NCBI GenBank assembly: GCA_029564115.1
Contig: JAKQQP010000384.1
Span: 93,911-157,910, forward strand
Direction: 5' to 3'
DNA from: Candidatus Rifleibacteriota bacterium
GTDB taxonomy: Bacteria > Riflebacteria > Ozemobacteria > Ozemobacterales > Ozemobacteraceae
DNA: 64,000 nt
Shown here: one piece after another, positions 33,413 through 41,107 of the stretch
Numbering within the stretch: position 1 is the stretch's first letter
How the letters are laid out: each line of letters starts with the position of its first letter
The notes under the pieces: generated by a model
What the model saw: only the letters and a program-made list of their open reading frames with translations
Told to the model about the DNA's origin: nothing
Database searches by the model: none
Made by a program: the position numbers and the translations under genes

Positions 33413-34558
33413 TCAGACTACCGATTTTTCTTTGACCACGTCTTTCAGGTTATAAAGACGCTTGACGTTAAGGCTGTCGATAACCGGACTGCGCTGGCCT
33501 CTGACCGCCATATCGGCAAGCAACTGGCTGACAGCTGGGGCCAGCATCAACCCGTGACCTGAAAAACCGCTGGCCTGTATGAAATTATCTACTTCATCGA
33601 CCGGGCCAAGTATCGGCTGGGCATCAGCTGTCATTTCATACAGTCCGGCCCACTGTCTGACGATTCTCAGCTTGTCTAACTTCGGAAACAGCTGGGTGAA
33701 ACGCTTGCTCATTTCGTACATAAAGTGCATGGAACTGCCGACATAGGTGCCCACTGGTTCGTTTGGGTCGCCCATGCCCATGACGACGCCTCCGCTCATC
33801 TCCTGACGGGCATAAAGCCCTATGCTGAAACTGATTACCATAGGGTTCCACAGGCGTTCTACCGGTTCTGTAACCAGAATTTCGTGGCGGTAAGGGTCTA
33901 CCGGAATGTCGACATTCAGCATCTGGCCGATACTTTTTGAGAAGCCACCGGCGCAATTGAAGAGCAGAGGTGTTTGGTAAGTGTTTCCGCCTTCTGTCAT
34001 AACAAAAAAGATGTCGCTCTTTTTCATGATGCCGGTGACGTTGGTCCAGAGATGAATCTCGACTCCCAGTCTTCGCGCGGCATTTGCGTAGCCCTGAGTC
34101 AGCAGAAACGGGTTGATATGGCCGTCTTTGGGGCACCAGGTCGCCTTGCGTATCATTTCTGTATTGAGAAAGGGAACTATTTTGCGGGCTTCATCGGGCT
34201 CGACCATGTCTACTTCGAGGCCGAGACTTCTCTGCATGGCGACGTTGCTGGCAAACTGCCGTTCTTCTTCTTCTGTGTGGGCCAGGATCAGGTAACCACC
34301 CTGATAAAATTCGGTTCGATAACCCAGTTCTTCTTCAAGGCCCTCGAGCCGTCGCACTGAAGCCATAGCCAGAGTGGTGTTGGCTTCGGTACTCCACTGC
34401 TGCCTGAAACCGCCACCGCAACGACCGGTCGAGCCGCTGGCCAGATACTTGCGCTCGAGCACGCAGATCTTTTTCATGCCGGCTCTGGCGAGCTCATAAG
34501 CGGTCGATATTCCTAAAATCCCGCCACCGATAATGACTGCATCGAATGCTTTGTTCAT
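33413..34558 (-). CDS. FAD-dependent amino/imino acid dehydrogenase catalytic subunit (DAO family)
   Basis: 381 residues of the D-amino acid oxidase-like FAD family. The dinucleotide-binding VIIGGGILGISTAYELARAG is at the N-terminus, and GFSGHGLMLAPAVSQLLADM near the C-terminus is typical of sarcosine/proline/glycine oxidase beta subunits and HcnC. It probably oxidises an N-substituted or cyclic amino acid. It is the last gene of five that overlap one another. Size and partners match the beta subunit of dye-linked L-proline dehydrogenase, but the substrate is inferred from context. Confidence 0.88.
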   Translation of the reverse strand: MNKAFDAVIIGGGILGISTAYELARAGMKKICVLERKYLASGSTGRCGGGFRQQWSTEANTTLAMASVRRLEGLEEELGYRTEFYQGGYLILAHTEEEERQFASNVAMQRSLGLEVDMVEPDEARKIVPFLNTEMIRKATWCPKDGHINPFLLTQGYANAARRLGVEIHLWTNVTGIMKKSDIFFVMTEGGNTYQTPLLFNCAGGFSKSIGQMLNVDIPVDPYRHEILVTEPVERLWNPMVISFSIGLYARQEMSGGVVMGMGDPNEPVGTYVGSSMHFMYEMSKRFTQLFPKLDKLRIVRQWAGLYEMTADAQPILGPVDEVDNFIQASGFSGHGLMLAPAVSQLLADMAVRGQRSPVIDSLNVKRLYNLKDVVKEKSVV

Positions 34559-34845
34559 TGTTCTTCTCCGTTTTCGGTGCCATGCCTTTCAAGTTCGGCA
34601 TTGATCAGCTCAAAGGCTACTGGCCTGTTGGGCGGTCTGAAAGTCGGAGGGTATATTTCTGCCGCCGGCGTTTTTAATTCGCGGCTGATAATCTGGGCAA
34701 CCAGGCGGCGGCAGGTGCGCCCCTGACAGGAACCCATACCGGCTCTTACCAGTCGGCGGATTTCGTCTATCGTTGTCGCTCCCTGTCTGATTGCGGCAAT
34801 GATCTCGTCTTCTGTTACATCCTGACATCTGCAGATGATTTTCAT
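34555..34845 (-). CDS. BFD-like 2Fe-2S subunit of the dehydrogenase complex
   Basis: 96 residues. CRCQDV near the N-terminus and GSCQGRTCRRLV later give the four-cysteine pattern (CxC...CxxxxC) of bacterioferritin-associated-ferredoxin-like domains, which in this setting carry a 2Fe-2S cluster. The size matches the delta subunit of dye-linked L-proline dehydrogenase. It overlaps both neighbours by four bases (ATGA). Confidence 0.88.
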   Translation of the reverse strand: MKIICRCQDVTEDEIIAAIRQGATTIDEIRRLVRAGMGSCQGRTCRRLVAQIISRELKTPAAEIYPPTFRPPNRPVAFELINAELERHGTENGEEQ

Positions 34846-35342
34846 TTTGCACCTCTTCGTAGAACTCTGACAGCACGAATATTGTTGACCTGATCTGCCG
34901 GTATTTCGACTGTCACTACGGCGGTTCGGTCATAGGCCGGCGGGTTGACTACTCTGACGACTTTGACTTCGCAGACTGCTTTGCCGCTACGGTCGAGGGC
35001 TTCGACCAGCTGGTCTTTTTCTGGGAGGGGGAGCAGTTCGTAGCTCAGAGAGAGCGTCGCCATACCTGGTTTATGTTTCGTGTTCAGAATAAAAATCGCC
35101 AGACCGGGGCATTTGGGAACACAAGCCCCACAGCCTGTGCAGACATCGAATTGCAATTGCGGCTTGTCGGTGATCCCGGCCCGCATCTGAATGGCATTGA
35201 CGGGGCATGCAGACACACACGGATCACAGGGAATGTCCTGCAGGCACTCGATGATGGCCACTGGACCCTTTTCAAGTCTGGGTTGCGGTGGCAGGGCACT
35301 TTTTAGCTCATCCGGGCTGATGATACCGGTGTGTTTCAACAT
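34842..35342 (-). CDS. 4Fe-4S ferredoxin subunit of the dehydrogenase complex
   Basis: 166 residues with two ferredoxin-type motifs, CDPCVSACPVNAIQM and CTGCGACVPKCPGLAIF, in the middle of the chain; an N-terminal IIECLQDIPC supplies an extra pair. The C-terminal part lacks cysteines and probably docks on the flavoproteins. Size and place match the gamma subunit of dye-linked L-proline dehydrogenase. It overlaps the upstream flavoprotein gene by seven bases and the BFD-like gene by four. Confidence 0.9.
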   Translation of the reverse strand: MLKHTGIISPDELKSALPPQPRLEKGPVAIIECLQDIPCDPCVSACPVNAIQMRAGITDKPQLQFDVCTGCGACVPKCPGLAIFILNTKHKPGMATLSLSYELLPLPEKDQLVEALDRSGKAVCEVKVVRVVNPPAYDRTAVVTVEIPADQVNNIRAVRVLRRGAK

Positions 35343-36433
35343 GCTCCAACCTCCTTGAGAACGCGCTCACGACCCCAGCGGATTCTTTCACCGGTCGAGC
35401 CGGAGCGAAGAGTTTTCAGCTCTTCCCGGGCTTCGGCAACAATGGCTTCGGCTTCGGCGCTTTTGCCATAAATATTTTCAAAAGCTCTGGCACCAGCGAT
35501 TCGCCCGCCAAGTATAGCGGTGGTGGCTTCTTCGATACCGGACGCGTCACCGGCAACAAAAATGTCGGGGTTTGTCGTGCGCATTGCCGCATCATGCAGA
35601 GGCACAAGACCGCCCAGTTCGCTGACGTATACCATGCGGCACTGCGCTTGCTGAAAAAGGTCTATCAAAGGAGTCAGACCAACAGCCAGGCAGATACAGT
35701 CGCAATCTACGCCGAATTCGGTATTGGGAACCGGCTGAAATTTCTCGTCGACCCGGCAAAGCACCGCGCCTTCGACGCAGGTTTCCCCTGTGGCTCTGAG
35801 AATAGTGTGAGAAGTGAAAATGGGCACACCTAGACGTCGTATTTTGCTTGCATGCACCAGATAGCCGCCGATGGCCGGCATTCCCTCGACGAGTCCGACA
35901 ACTTCGACTCCGGCCTGAATAAGCTGATAGCTGACGATCAGCCCGATATTGCCACTGCCGATCATCAGTATTCTTTTGCCGGGCTTGATGCCGTGAACGT
36001 TCATGAGAGTCTGAACACCGCCAGCCCCGTAGATTCCGGGGAGGTCGTTGTTTTCGAATGCCAGGCTGTTTTCTGTGGCTCCCGTGCAGACTATCGCTGT
36101 CTGGTATGAAACCCTTTCGTATGCCTGCTGTGACAGAATGCCAGCCTCTCTGTTAGCGTAAAACCCGACCGCAGCTGTGTTGTCCAGCACGGTAAGTTTT
36201 TCGGAGACTGCCTCGACGTCCTCACACAGCTTACTGGCAATGGTGATACCTCTGATGCCGGCATCGCGATTGCTGCTGCCAAAGAAACGATGTGTTTGTT
36301 TGATCAGCTGGCCGCCGAGCCGGGGGCTGTCATCGACAAGAAGAGTTCTGGCTCCAAGTCCGGCCGCAACAGTTGCCGCAGAGAGGCCAGCCGGGCCGCC
36401 GCCTATTACAAAAACTTCAGTTTTTCTGCTCAT
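35336..36433 (-). CDS. NAD(P)/FAD-dependent oxidoreductase subunit (HcnB/PDH-alpha-like)
   Basis: 365 residues. Two Rossmann motifs are visible: VIGGGPAGLSAATVAAGLGA for FAD at the N-terminus and ILMIGSGNIGLIVSYQLIQ for the second nucleotide in the middle. FVAGDASGIEEATTAILGGR near the C-terminus is the usual FAD-contacting GD motif. It corresponds to the larger part of the PDH alpha subunit or HcnB, which in other organisms is fused to the 2Fe-2S domain encoded separately just upstream. Both ends overlap neighbouring genes. Confidence 0.9.
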   Translation of the reverse strand: MSRKTEVFVIGGGPAGLSAATVAAGLGARTLLVDDSPRLGGQLIKQTHRFFGSSNRDAGIRGITIASKLCEDVEAVSEKLTVLDNTAAVGFYANREAGILSQQAYERVSYQTAIVCTGATENSLAFENNDLPGIYGAGGVQTLMNVHGIKPGKRILMIGSGNIGLIVSYQLIQAGVEVVGLVEGMPAIGGYLVHASKIRRLGVPIFTSHTILRATGETCVEGAVLCRVDEKFQPVPNTEFGVDCDCICLAVGLTPLIDLFQQAQCRMVYVSELGGLVPLHDAAMRTTNPDIFVAGDASGIEEATTAILGGRIAGARAFENIYGKSAEAEAIVAEAREELKTLRSGSTGERIRWGRERVLKEVGAC

Positions 36434-36747
36434 GGTTGAATTACACCATGCCCTTTCTGCATGCGCACTTTCATTCCTTCCTGCAGAGGCGTGATGCAGG
36501 TCATGGTGTTGATTTGGCCGTCAACCTCCATGATACAGCTCGAACATCTGCCGATAGCGCAAAAAAAGCCGCGGGCGCGGTTTTTTTGTGGGCTGTGTCG
36601 TAAGGTTTTAATGCCGGCGGCGTGAAGAGCGGCGGCTACTGGCTCGCCTTCGAAGCCCTGGTATTCTCGACCCTCAAAGAAAAATTTTACGAGTTTGCGT
36701 TCGGTAAAATTCAGAACGGGGTGTTCCTGAATGCGAAGGGATGACAT
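36430..36747 (-). CDS. 2Fe-2S ferredoxin-like subunit (HcnA-like)
   Basis: 105 residues. The plant-type cluster motif CAIGRCSSC followed by a distant TCITPL supplies four cysteines. The fold is that of HcnA and the N-terminal part of PDH alpha/sarcosine oxidase alpha. AAGGAGG lies six bases before the ATG at 36747. It is the first gene of the five-gene dehydrogenase operon and overlaps the next by four bases. No strong sigma70 box was found upstream. Confidence 0.9.
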   Translation of the reverse strand: MSSLRIQEHPVLNFTERKLVKFFFEGREYQGFEGEPVAAALHAAGIKTLRHSPQKNRARGFFCAIGRCSSCIMEVDGQINTMTCITPLQEGMKVRMQKGHGVIQP

Positions 36748-36987
36748 CCCTTTCCTCCTTGTCGGTCCGTCTTGGTCTCTGCTGCGAATTTATATGCTAT
36801 ATGTACCCTGATATTTTACCTGCCGAAAGGCAAATTGTCAGCTGGTTTTTATCGAAATTTAGCGCTGCTGTCGCACCCTGATGATTTTATTTTTTTGTCA
36901 GCACCGCCGGCCGTTCTTTGTGGTAATTTATGCAAAAGACTCATTTGCAATTGCATAATGAGCAAGCGATTTATTGACAGGAACAGC

Positions 36988-38805
36988 ATGAGATACAATT
37001 TTTTGAGCTGGGCTGCTTTTCTGGTTCTGGGTTTGTTTATCTACGGCGCAGACATCGGGTTGCTCGACGATGCCGAAAATCGTTTTCTTGACCGCCAGTT
37101 CAGATGGCGCGGTGTTGTGGAAGCGGATTCTCGCATTGTGATTGCCGGTATCGATCAGGAAACCCTTGCCTGGGCTTCTCGCCCGATGTTTTCCTGGGGT
37201 CCGCTTTATGCTGAGCTGGTTCAGGCTGTGGAGACAGCCTCGGCTTCAGCTCTGATGCTGGATCTGGTTTTTTCGCCCGGCTCTGAGAACGCCATAAGAG
37301 AGCACGTCAAAAAAATTGCCGATAGATTTGAATTGTCACTTCCACAGGTGTTTCTTCGCGAACTTGGCTTCGATAAGCCGTTCAGGGCAGCTCTGTTAAG
37401 TCTTGTGGCTGCAGGTATTCCGGTTGTGGCAGGCTTTGCCTGGGAAAACAACCAGCCGGTATTTTCTGATCCGGCTTTGTTGCATATTGCCAGAAGAGAA
37501 AACACCGGTTATTTCAATCTGGGCACGTCACGAGACGGAGTAATCAGAAGCGTAGAAATTTTTGGCAGCAGTTCGACTGGCCGCGTTTATGCAGTTTCTG
37601 CAGTAACGGCGAGTCAGAGCGGTTTGCTGCCGAGTCGATTGCCGGACCAGGCGTGGCAGCAGATCAATTATCGTGGCGGCCGTGGTACTTTTGCGATGAT
37701 TCCGGTTCATCGGATAATCGACAGTATACGTTCGGGAAAGCCATTGCCTGAGCTGAGAGGGCGTATCGTGCTGGTCGGTTTTACCGATATCACCGATTTT
37801 AAAGCGACACCATTTGGTTATATGCCCGGCGTCGAAGTACACGCCAGCATTATCGACAACCTTCTTAACGACCGTTTCCTCAAACCTGTGCCCAGACTGA
37901 ATGAGATTCTGGCGCTGGTTGTGATCATGTCTGCCCTGATTCTGCTGGCAAATTTCCGCCGAAACGCCGCTTTTATGGCCGGTCTAGCTGTTTTTGCGAC
38001 CTGGCTGGCTTTGGCATTTTTCTGGTTTGATTCTGTTGTTTTGCCGATTGTCAGACCGCTGTTGCTGATTGTCACATTCATTGTCGGTGAACGTTTGCTG
38101 GCTTACCGGGCTATATACCTCGATCGCCGGCGCGTGAAAGAAATATTCGGCCGCTACGTGAGCGATGCCGTGGTTAACGAAATTTTGTCGTCCAATGACC
38201 GCGATTTTCTGCGTGGCCGACGCCGGCGCCTCTGCGTGTTAATCGCTGATATCAGGGGCTTTACCAGTTTCAGTGAACGGCATGATGCTCAGGCTGTAGT
38301 GGAGTTTCTCAATGCTTACTTTGCCAGGCTCACTGAAATAATCATGAATAACCGTGGCGTTGTGGATAAATTCCTTGGAGACGGGATTCTGGCATTTTTC
38401 AATGCGCCGGTCGAACACGAAGATTATGCCGACGATGCAGTCAATGCCGCCATACAGATAGTTGATTATGTTTCGTCTCCTGATTTCAAAGCAATATGCC
38501 ACGGTGCCAGTCTCGAAGTCGGTGTTGCCCTCCATGCCGGGGTAGTCGTTTTCGGAAACATCGGATCTGAGAGAAAAACCGAATTTACCGTGATCGGTGA
38601 TACAGTCAATGCCTGCTCGCGCATGGAAAGTCTCAACAAAGAATACGGCACTTCTTTGCTGCTGAGTGGCGAAGTGGTAAAATCGGTGAAGCGTCCTTTT
38701 CCCTGGAAGTTTCTTGAGAAGAAAGGCCTGCGCGGCAAGACTAACGAAGTTGAGCTTTATACAGTCGGCGATCTGGAGGAAAATAAAAATAATGTTTCGC
38801 AATAA
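36988..38805 (+). CDS. Class III adenylate/guanylate cyclase with CHASE2 sensor domain
   Basis: 605 residues from the ATG at 36988 (AGGA five bases upstream); in-frame codons at 36958 and 36772 lack ribosome sites. The layout is one membrane helix, an extracytoplasmic CHASE2 domain (about residues 30-310), three more helices, and a cyclase domain (about 410-575). Metal-binding aspartates are seen in LIADIRGFTSF and KFLGDGILAFF, with VIGDTVNACSRME further on. It would make cAMP (or cGMP) in response to a signal outside the membrane. The 3' end overlaps the next gene by 14 bases. Confidence 0.92.
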   Translation: MRYNFLSWAAFLVLGLFIYGADIGLLDDAENRFLDRQFRWRGVVEADSRIVIAGIDQETLAWASRPMFSWGPLYAELVQAVETASASALMLDLVFSPGSENAIREHVKKIADRFELSLPQVFLRELGFDKPFRAALLSLVAAGIPVVAGFAWENNQPVFSDPALLHIARRENTGYFNLGTSRDGVIRSVEIFGSSSTGRVYAVSAVTASQSGLLPSRLPDQAWQQINYRGGRGTFAMIPVHRIIDSIRSGKPLPELRGRIVLVGFTDITDFKATPFGYMPGVEVHASIIDNLLNDRFLKPVPRLNEILALVVIMSALILLANFRRNAAFMAGLAVFATWLALAFFWFDSVVLPIVRPLLLIVTFIVGERLLAYRAIYLDRRRVKEIFGRYVSDAVVNEILSSNDRDFLRGRRRRLCVLIADIRGFTSFSERHDAQAVVEFLNAYFARLTEIIMNNRGVVDKFLGDGILAFFNAPVEHEDYADDAVNAAIQIVDYVSSPDFKAICHGASLEVGVALHAGVVVFGNIGSERKTEFTVIGDTVNACSRMESLNKEYGTSLLLSGEVVKSVKRPFPWKFLEKKGLRGKTNEVELYTVGDLEENKNNVSQ

Positions 38806-39748
38806 ATCGTTTCATGTTTTTGTGCTTATCTGTTCTTTCTTGTCAGCATCCGTTTTAATGGCCTCTGATGCTGCACTCGTGACGGAGAAAGCTGGCGATG
38901 TCTCTGCAACTCTTGAAGGCGAAACCTGGCAGGTCGAGCTCGCGGATCTTCTGCCTGACGGCGTAGAAATAAAAGTCGCAGCCGATGGCTCTCTGGTTAT
39001 CGTTCATCTGCAGACCAATCACGAATATCGCTTTGGCCCGGCGGCAGAGGCTCAAATATCTCTGGCTGGCGTCAGCGGCGAAAATTTGGCATCTGCTGCT
39101 CTCGAGCTTGTGACCGCCGACATTGCCCTGAGCAATGAAATGACAAACCAGACTGGAGCCGTAAACCCTGAACGGGTAAGCGTTTCCGCGCCATCGGCTC
39201 AGCCGGAACAACAGGCGCCGAAAAAGACCCTTGCCCCGGCGATGCGAATGCAGAAAGCTTCTGATGAAGAATTTCCCGGAGCTATGGATAAAGAAAAAGT
39301 GGAATTCGATTCAGCGGGCATAGCAGCTCGATCCGAGTTGTTCGAAGATTCGGGCAGCGCGTCGGCAGTCGGCTTGAAACTTGCTTTGCCGGTTGTTGCC
39401 TTTGCAAAAATCTGCACCGATGAATCCTTGCTCGCAGTGAAAGGCGATGGCATATCTGGCAAATCGCTCAACTACGTCGATACAGAATGGGTCGAAATCC
39501 AGCTTTACCATGTTGCGTCCGCACCCGAAAAAGTCACTTTAAGCGGGGACGGGCAGAGTCTGGAGGTTGCTGTCACTGCCAGTGATGCGCCTCCGACAAT
39601 AACAGCAGCCTGGAAGCTTGAAAAAAGTGGCTTCTTGTATCAGGCGGCTGCCATGTGGCTTTCTTTGCGCCAGGCCGGTTTGCCTGCCGCCAAAGTTGCG
39701 CCGCATCTGAAAAGACTCGCAGACAAAATTTCAGCCCTGAGTCGTTAA
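38792..39748 (+). CDS. Exported FecR-like domain protein
   Basis: 318 residues from the ATG at 38792, which lies inside the end of the cyclase gene; GGAGG sits about 12 bases upstream. A signal peptide (about 1-25) is followed by a FecR/LysM-like beta domain (LVTEKAGDVSATLEGETWQV, then LPDGVEIKVAADGSLVIVHL). An Ala/Pro/Gln linker and a helical C-terminal region end the chain. FecR-domain proteins are often encoded beside CHASE2 cyclases, which suggests the pair senses or organises something in the periplasm. No enzyme motif. Confidence 0.8.
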   Translation: MFRNKSFHVFVLICSFLSASVLMASDAALVTEKAGDVSATLEGETWQVELADLLPDGVEIKVAADGSLVIVHLQTNHEYRFGPAAEAQISLAGVSGENLASAALELVTADIALSNEMTNQTGAVNPERVSVSAPSAQPEQQAPKKTLAPAMRMQKASDEEFPGAMDKEKVEFDSAGIAARSELFEDSGSASAVGLKLALPVVAFAKICTDESLLAVKGDGISGKSLNYVDTEWVEIQLYHVASAPEKVTLSGDGQSLEVAVTASDAPPTITAAWKLEKSGFLYQAAAMWLSLRQAGLPAAKVAPHLKRLADKISALSR

Positions 39749-39754
39749 AACAGT

Positions 39755-40483
39755 TTAATTCTGCAGCCCTGCAGCTTTCAGCAGGGCTGCTTTTTCTTGC
39801 TGGTTCAGTTCGCGCAACTCTCCTGGGCGCAGATTGCCGATTTCGAGAGGTCCAAAACGAATGCGATGCAGACTGACGACTTTGCGCCCAAAAAAAGCGA
39901 ACATACGTCTTACCTGCCGCTTTCTTCCTTCGCTGAGCGTGACTGAATAAGTAAGGGGTTTTGCCAGCTTTTTTAATTGGCATTTTGCGGTCAGACCGTC
40001 GTCCAGCTCCAGTCCGTTACAGAAATTTTTTATTTCTTCAGAACTCAGAGTCTGTCCATTGGTCGTTACAAGATATTCTTTCGCAACTTTAAAGGAAGGA
40101 TGCAGAAGACGGTTGGTAAGCTCGCCGTGATTGGTGATCAGCAGCAGCCCGGAAGAGTCATAATCGAGCCGGCCAACCGGGTAAAGGCGTCTGCCGTCTG
40201 GCAAAAAATCGGCTATTGTGGGTCTGTTGCGCTCATCTTTAAGAGTCGTTACAACGCCTTCTGGCTTGTTGAAGGCATAAAATCTGAAGTCATCAGTCGG
40301 AGCCGCGACGATTCTGCCATTTACTCTTATTTCGGGAGGGTTATCGGCATCTATCTGCAGCCCCTGTTCGTTCACGGTATTGCCGTCGATGCTTACAGAT
40401 CCGGAGTCTATGAGTTTTTCAACGGCCCTTCGGGAAGCAACTCCCCAGGTGGCGAGCAGTTTCTGAATTCTTACCAGGTGCAT
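39755..40483 (-). CDS. rRNA pseudouridine synthase, RluB/RsuA family
   Basis: 242 residues. An N-terminal S4 RNA-binding domain (RIQKLLATWGVASRRAVEKL) is followed by the catalytic domain with GRLDYDSSGLLLITN, where the Asp is the nucleophile that isomerises uridine in rRNA. GRKRQVRRMFAFFGRKV is the family's C-terminal signature. It overlaps the upstream exported-protein gene by 13 bases, and the terminator of the plus-strand FecR-like gene lies within its last codons. Confidence 0.95.
   Translation of the reverse strand: MHLVRIQKLLATWGVASRRAVEKLIDSGSVSIDGNTVNEQGLQIDADNPPEIRVNGRIVAAPTDDFRFYAFNKPEGVVTTLKDERNRPTIADFLPDGRRLYPVGRLDYDSSGLLLITNHGELTNRLLHPSFKVAKEYLVTTNGQTLSSEEIKNFCNGLELDDGLTAKCQLKKLAKPLTYSVTLSEGRKRQVRRMFAFFGRKVVSLHRIRFGPLEIGNLRPGELRELNQQEKAALLKAAGLQN
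39763..39795 (+). terminator. Terminator after the cyclase/FecR-like unit
   Basis: GCAGCCCTGC (39763-39772) pairs with GCAGGGCTGC (39781-39790), followed by TTTTT. It overlaps the convergent rRNA pseudouridine synthase coding sequence. Confidence 0.75.
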
Positions 40484-41064
40484 TTAATCGTAAAATCCAT
40501 GACCCTGCCGGCGTCACTGTCTTTGTAGCTGCCATGTTCAAAAAATGGCGCACTCACACTCGGCACTCTTTCGATCATCGGAAAAAGGTGAGAGAAGATC
40601 AGGCCGCTTTTCAGAGTCTGCCCCATGATTTTAACTTTGGGCGAAAAATCTGTTTCAACAGAAGTTACGGCGGGGGCGCTGTCGGTAAGTTTGTCGGTTT
40701 TCCAGGGCAGAATGCCGGGGGTAAGCAGGTGCTGCAGAGCCGCAAAATACCTGGAAGAATCATTTTTGCCCATTGCCGCTCTCAATATTATGGCCGCTTT
40801 TTCGTCGGGGCGACCGCTGACTGAAATATAAGTTGGGTGCCACTCCAGGCTGTCTACAGCGTTGAGAAGGCTTTCGATTTCTTTGAAAGAAACCGAAAGA
40901 GTGAATTCATGAAAGCCTTCCAGATCCCGGGTTAAAACAGTGCCAAATCTCTGTTCGAGGGCGGTAACGACAGGATTGTCGGTCTGCCCGCTCAGGCAAG
41001 GTCCGTGGGCAAGAAATGCCGTGACGAGAACGGTCAGAACGAGAAATCTGTTAACTGAAATCAT
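40471..41064 (-). CDS. Exported protein of unknown function
   Basis: 197 residues. GAGGTGA lies upstream of the ATG and a signal peptide covers about residues 1-27 (VNRFLVLTVLVTAFLAH). The mature part is alpha/beta (FTLSVSFKEIESLLNAVDSL, then ISVSGRPDEKAAIILRA), faintly like the PilO/GspM-type ferredoxin fold, but this is only an impression. It begins 43 bases after the PilB-kinase fusion gene ends and overlaps the pseudouridine synthase, so it may be an envelope partner of the secretion ATPase. Confidence 0.75.
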   Translation of the reverse strand: MISVNRFLVLTVLVTAFLAHGPCLSGQTDNPVVTALEQRFGTVLTRDLEGFHEFTLSVSFKEIESLLNAVDSLEWHPTYISVSGRPDEKAAIILRAAMGKNDSSRYFAALQHLLTPGILPWKTDKLTDSAPAVTSVETDFSPKVKIMGQTLKSGLIFSHLFPMIERVPSVSAPFFEHGSYKDSDAGRVMDFTIKCTW

Positions 41065-41107
41065 ACCGGTTCACCTCTGTCTGAAATTGGCCCGATTTGT
41101 GGTCGGG

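Noticed and set aside
36772..36987. Longer start for the CHASE2 cyclase
   Set aside because: The segment lacks a ribosome site and adds sequence unlike a membrane sensor; the 36988 ATG has AGGA at five bases.
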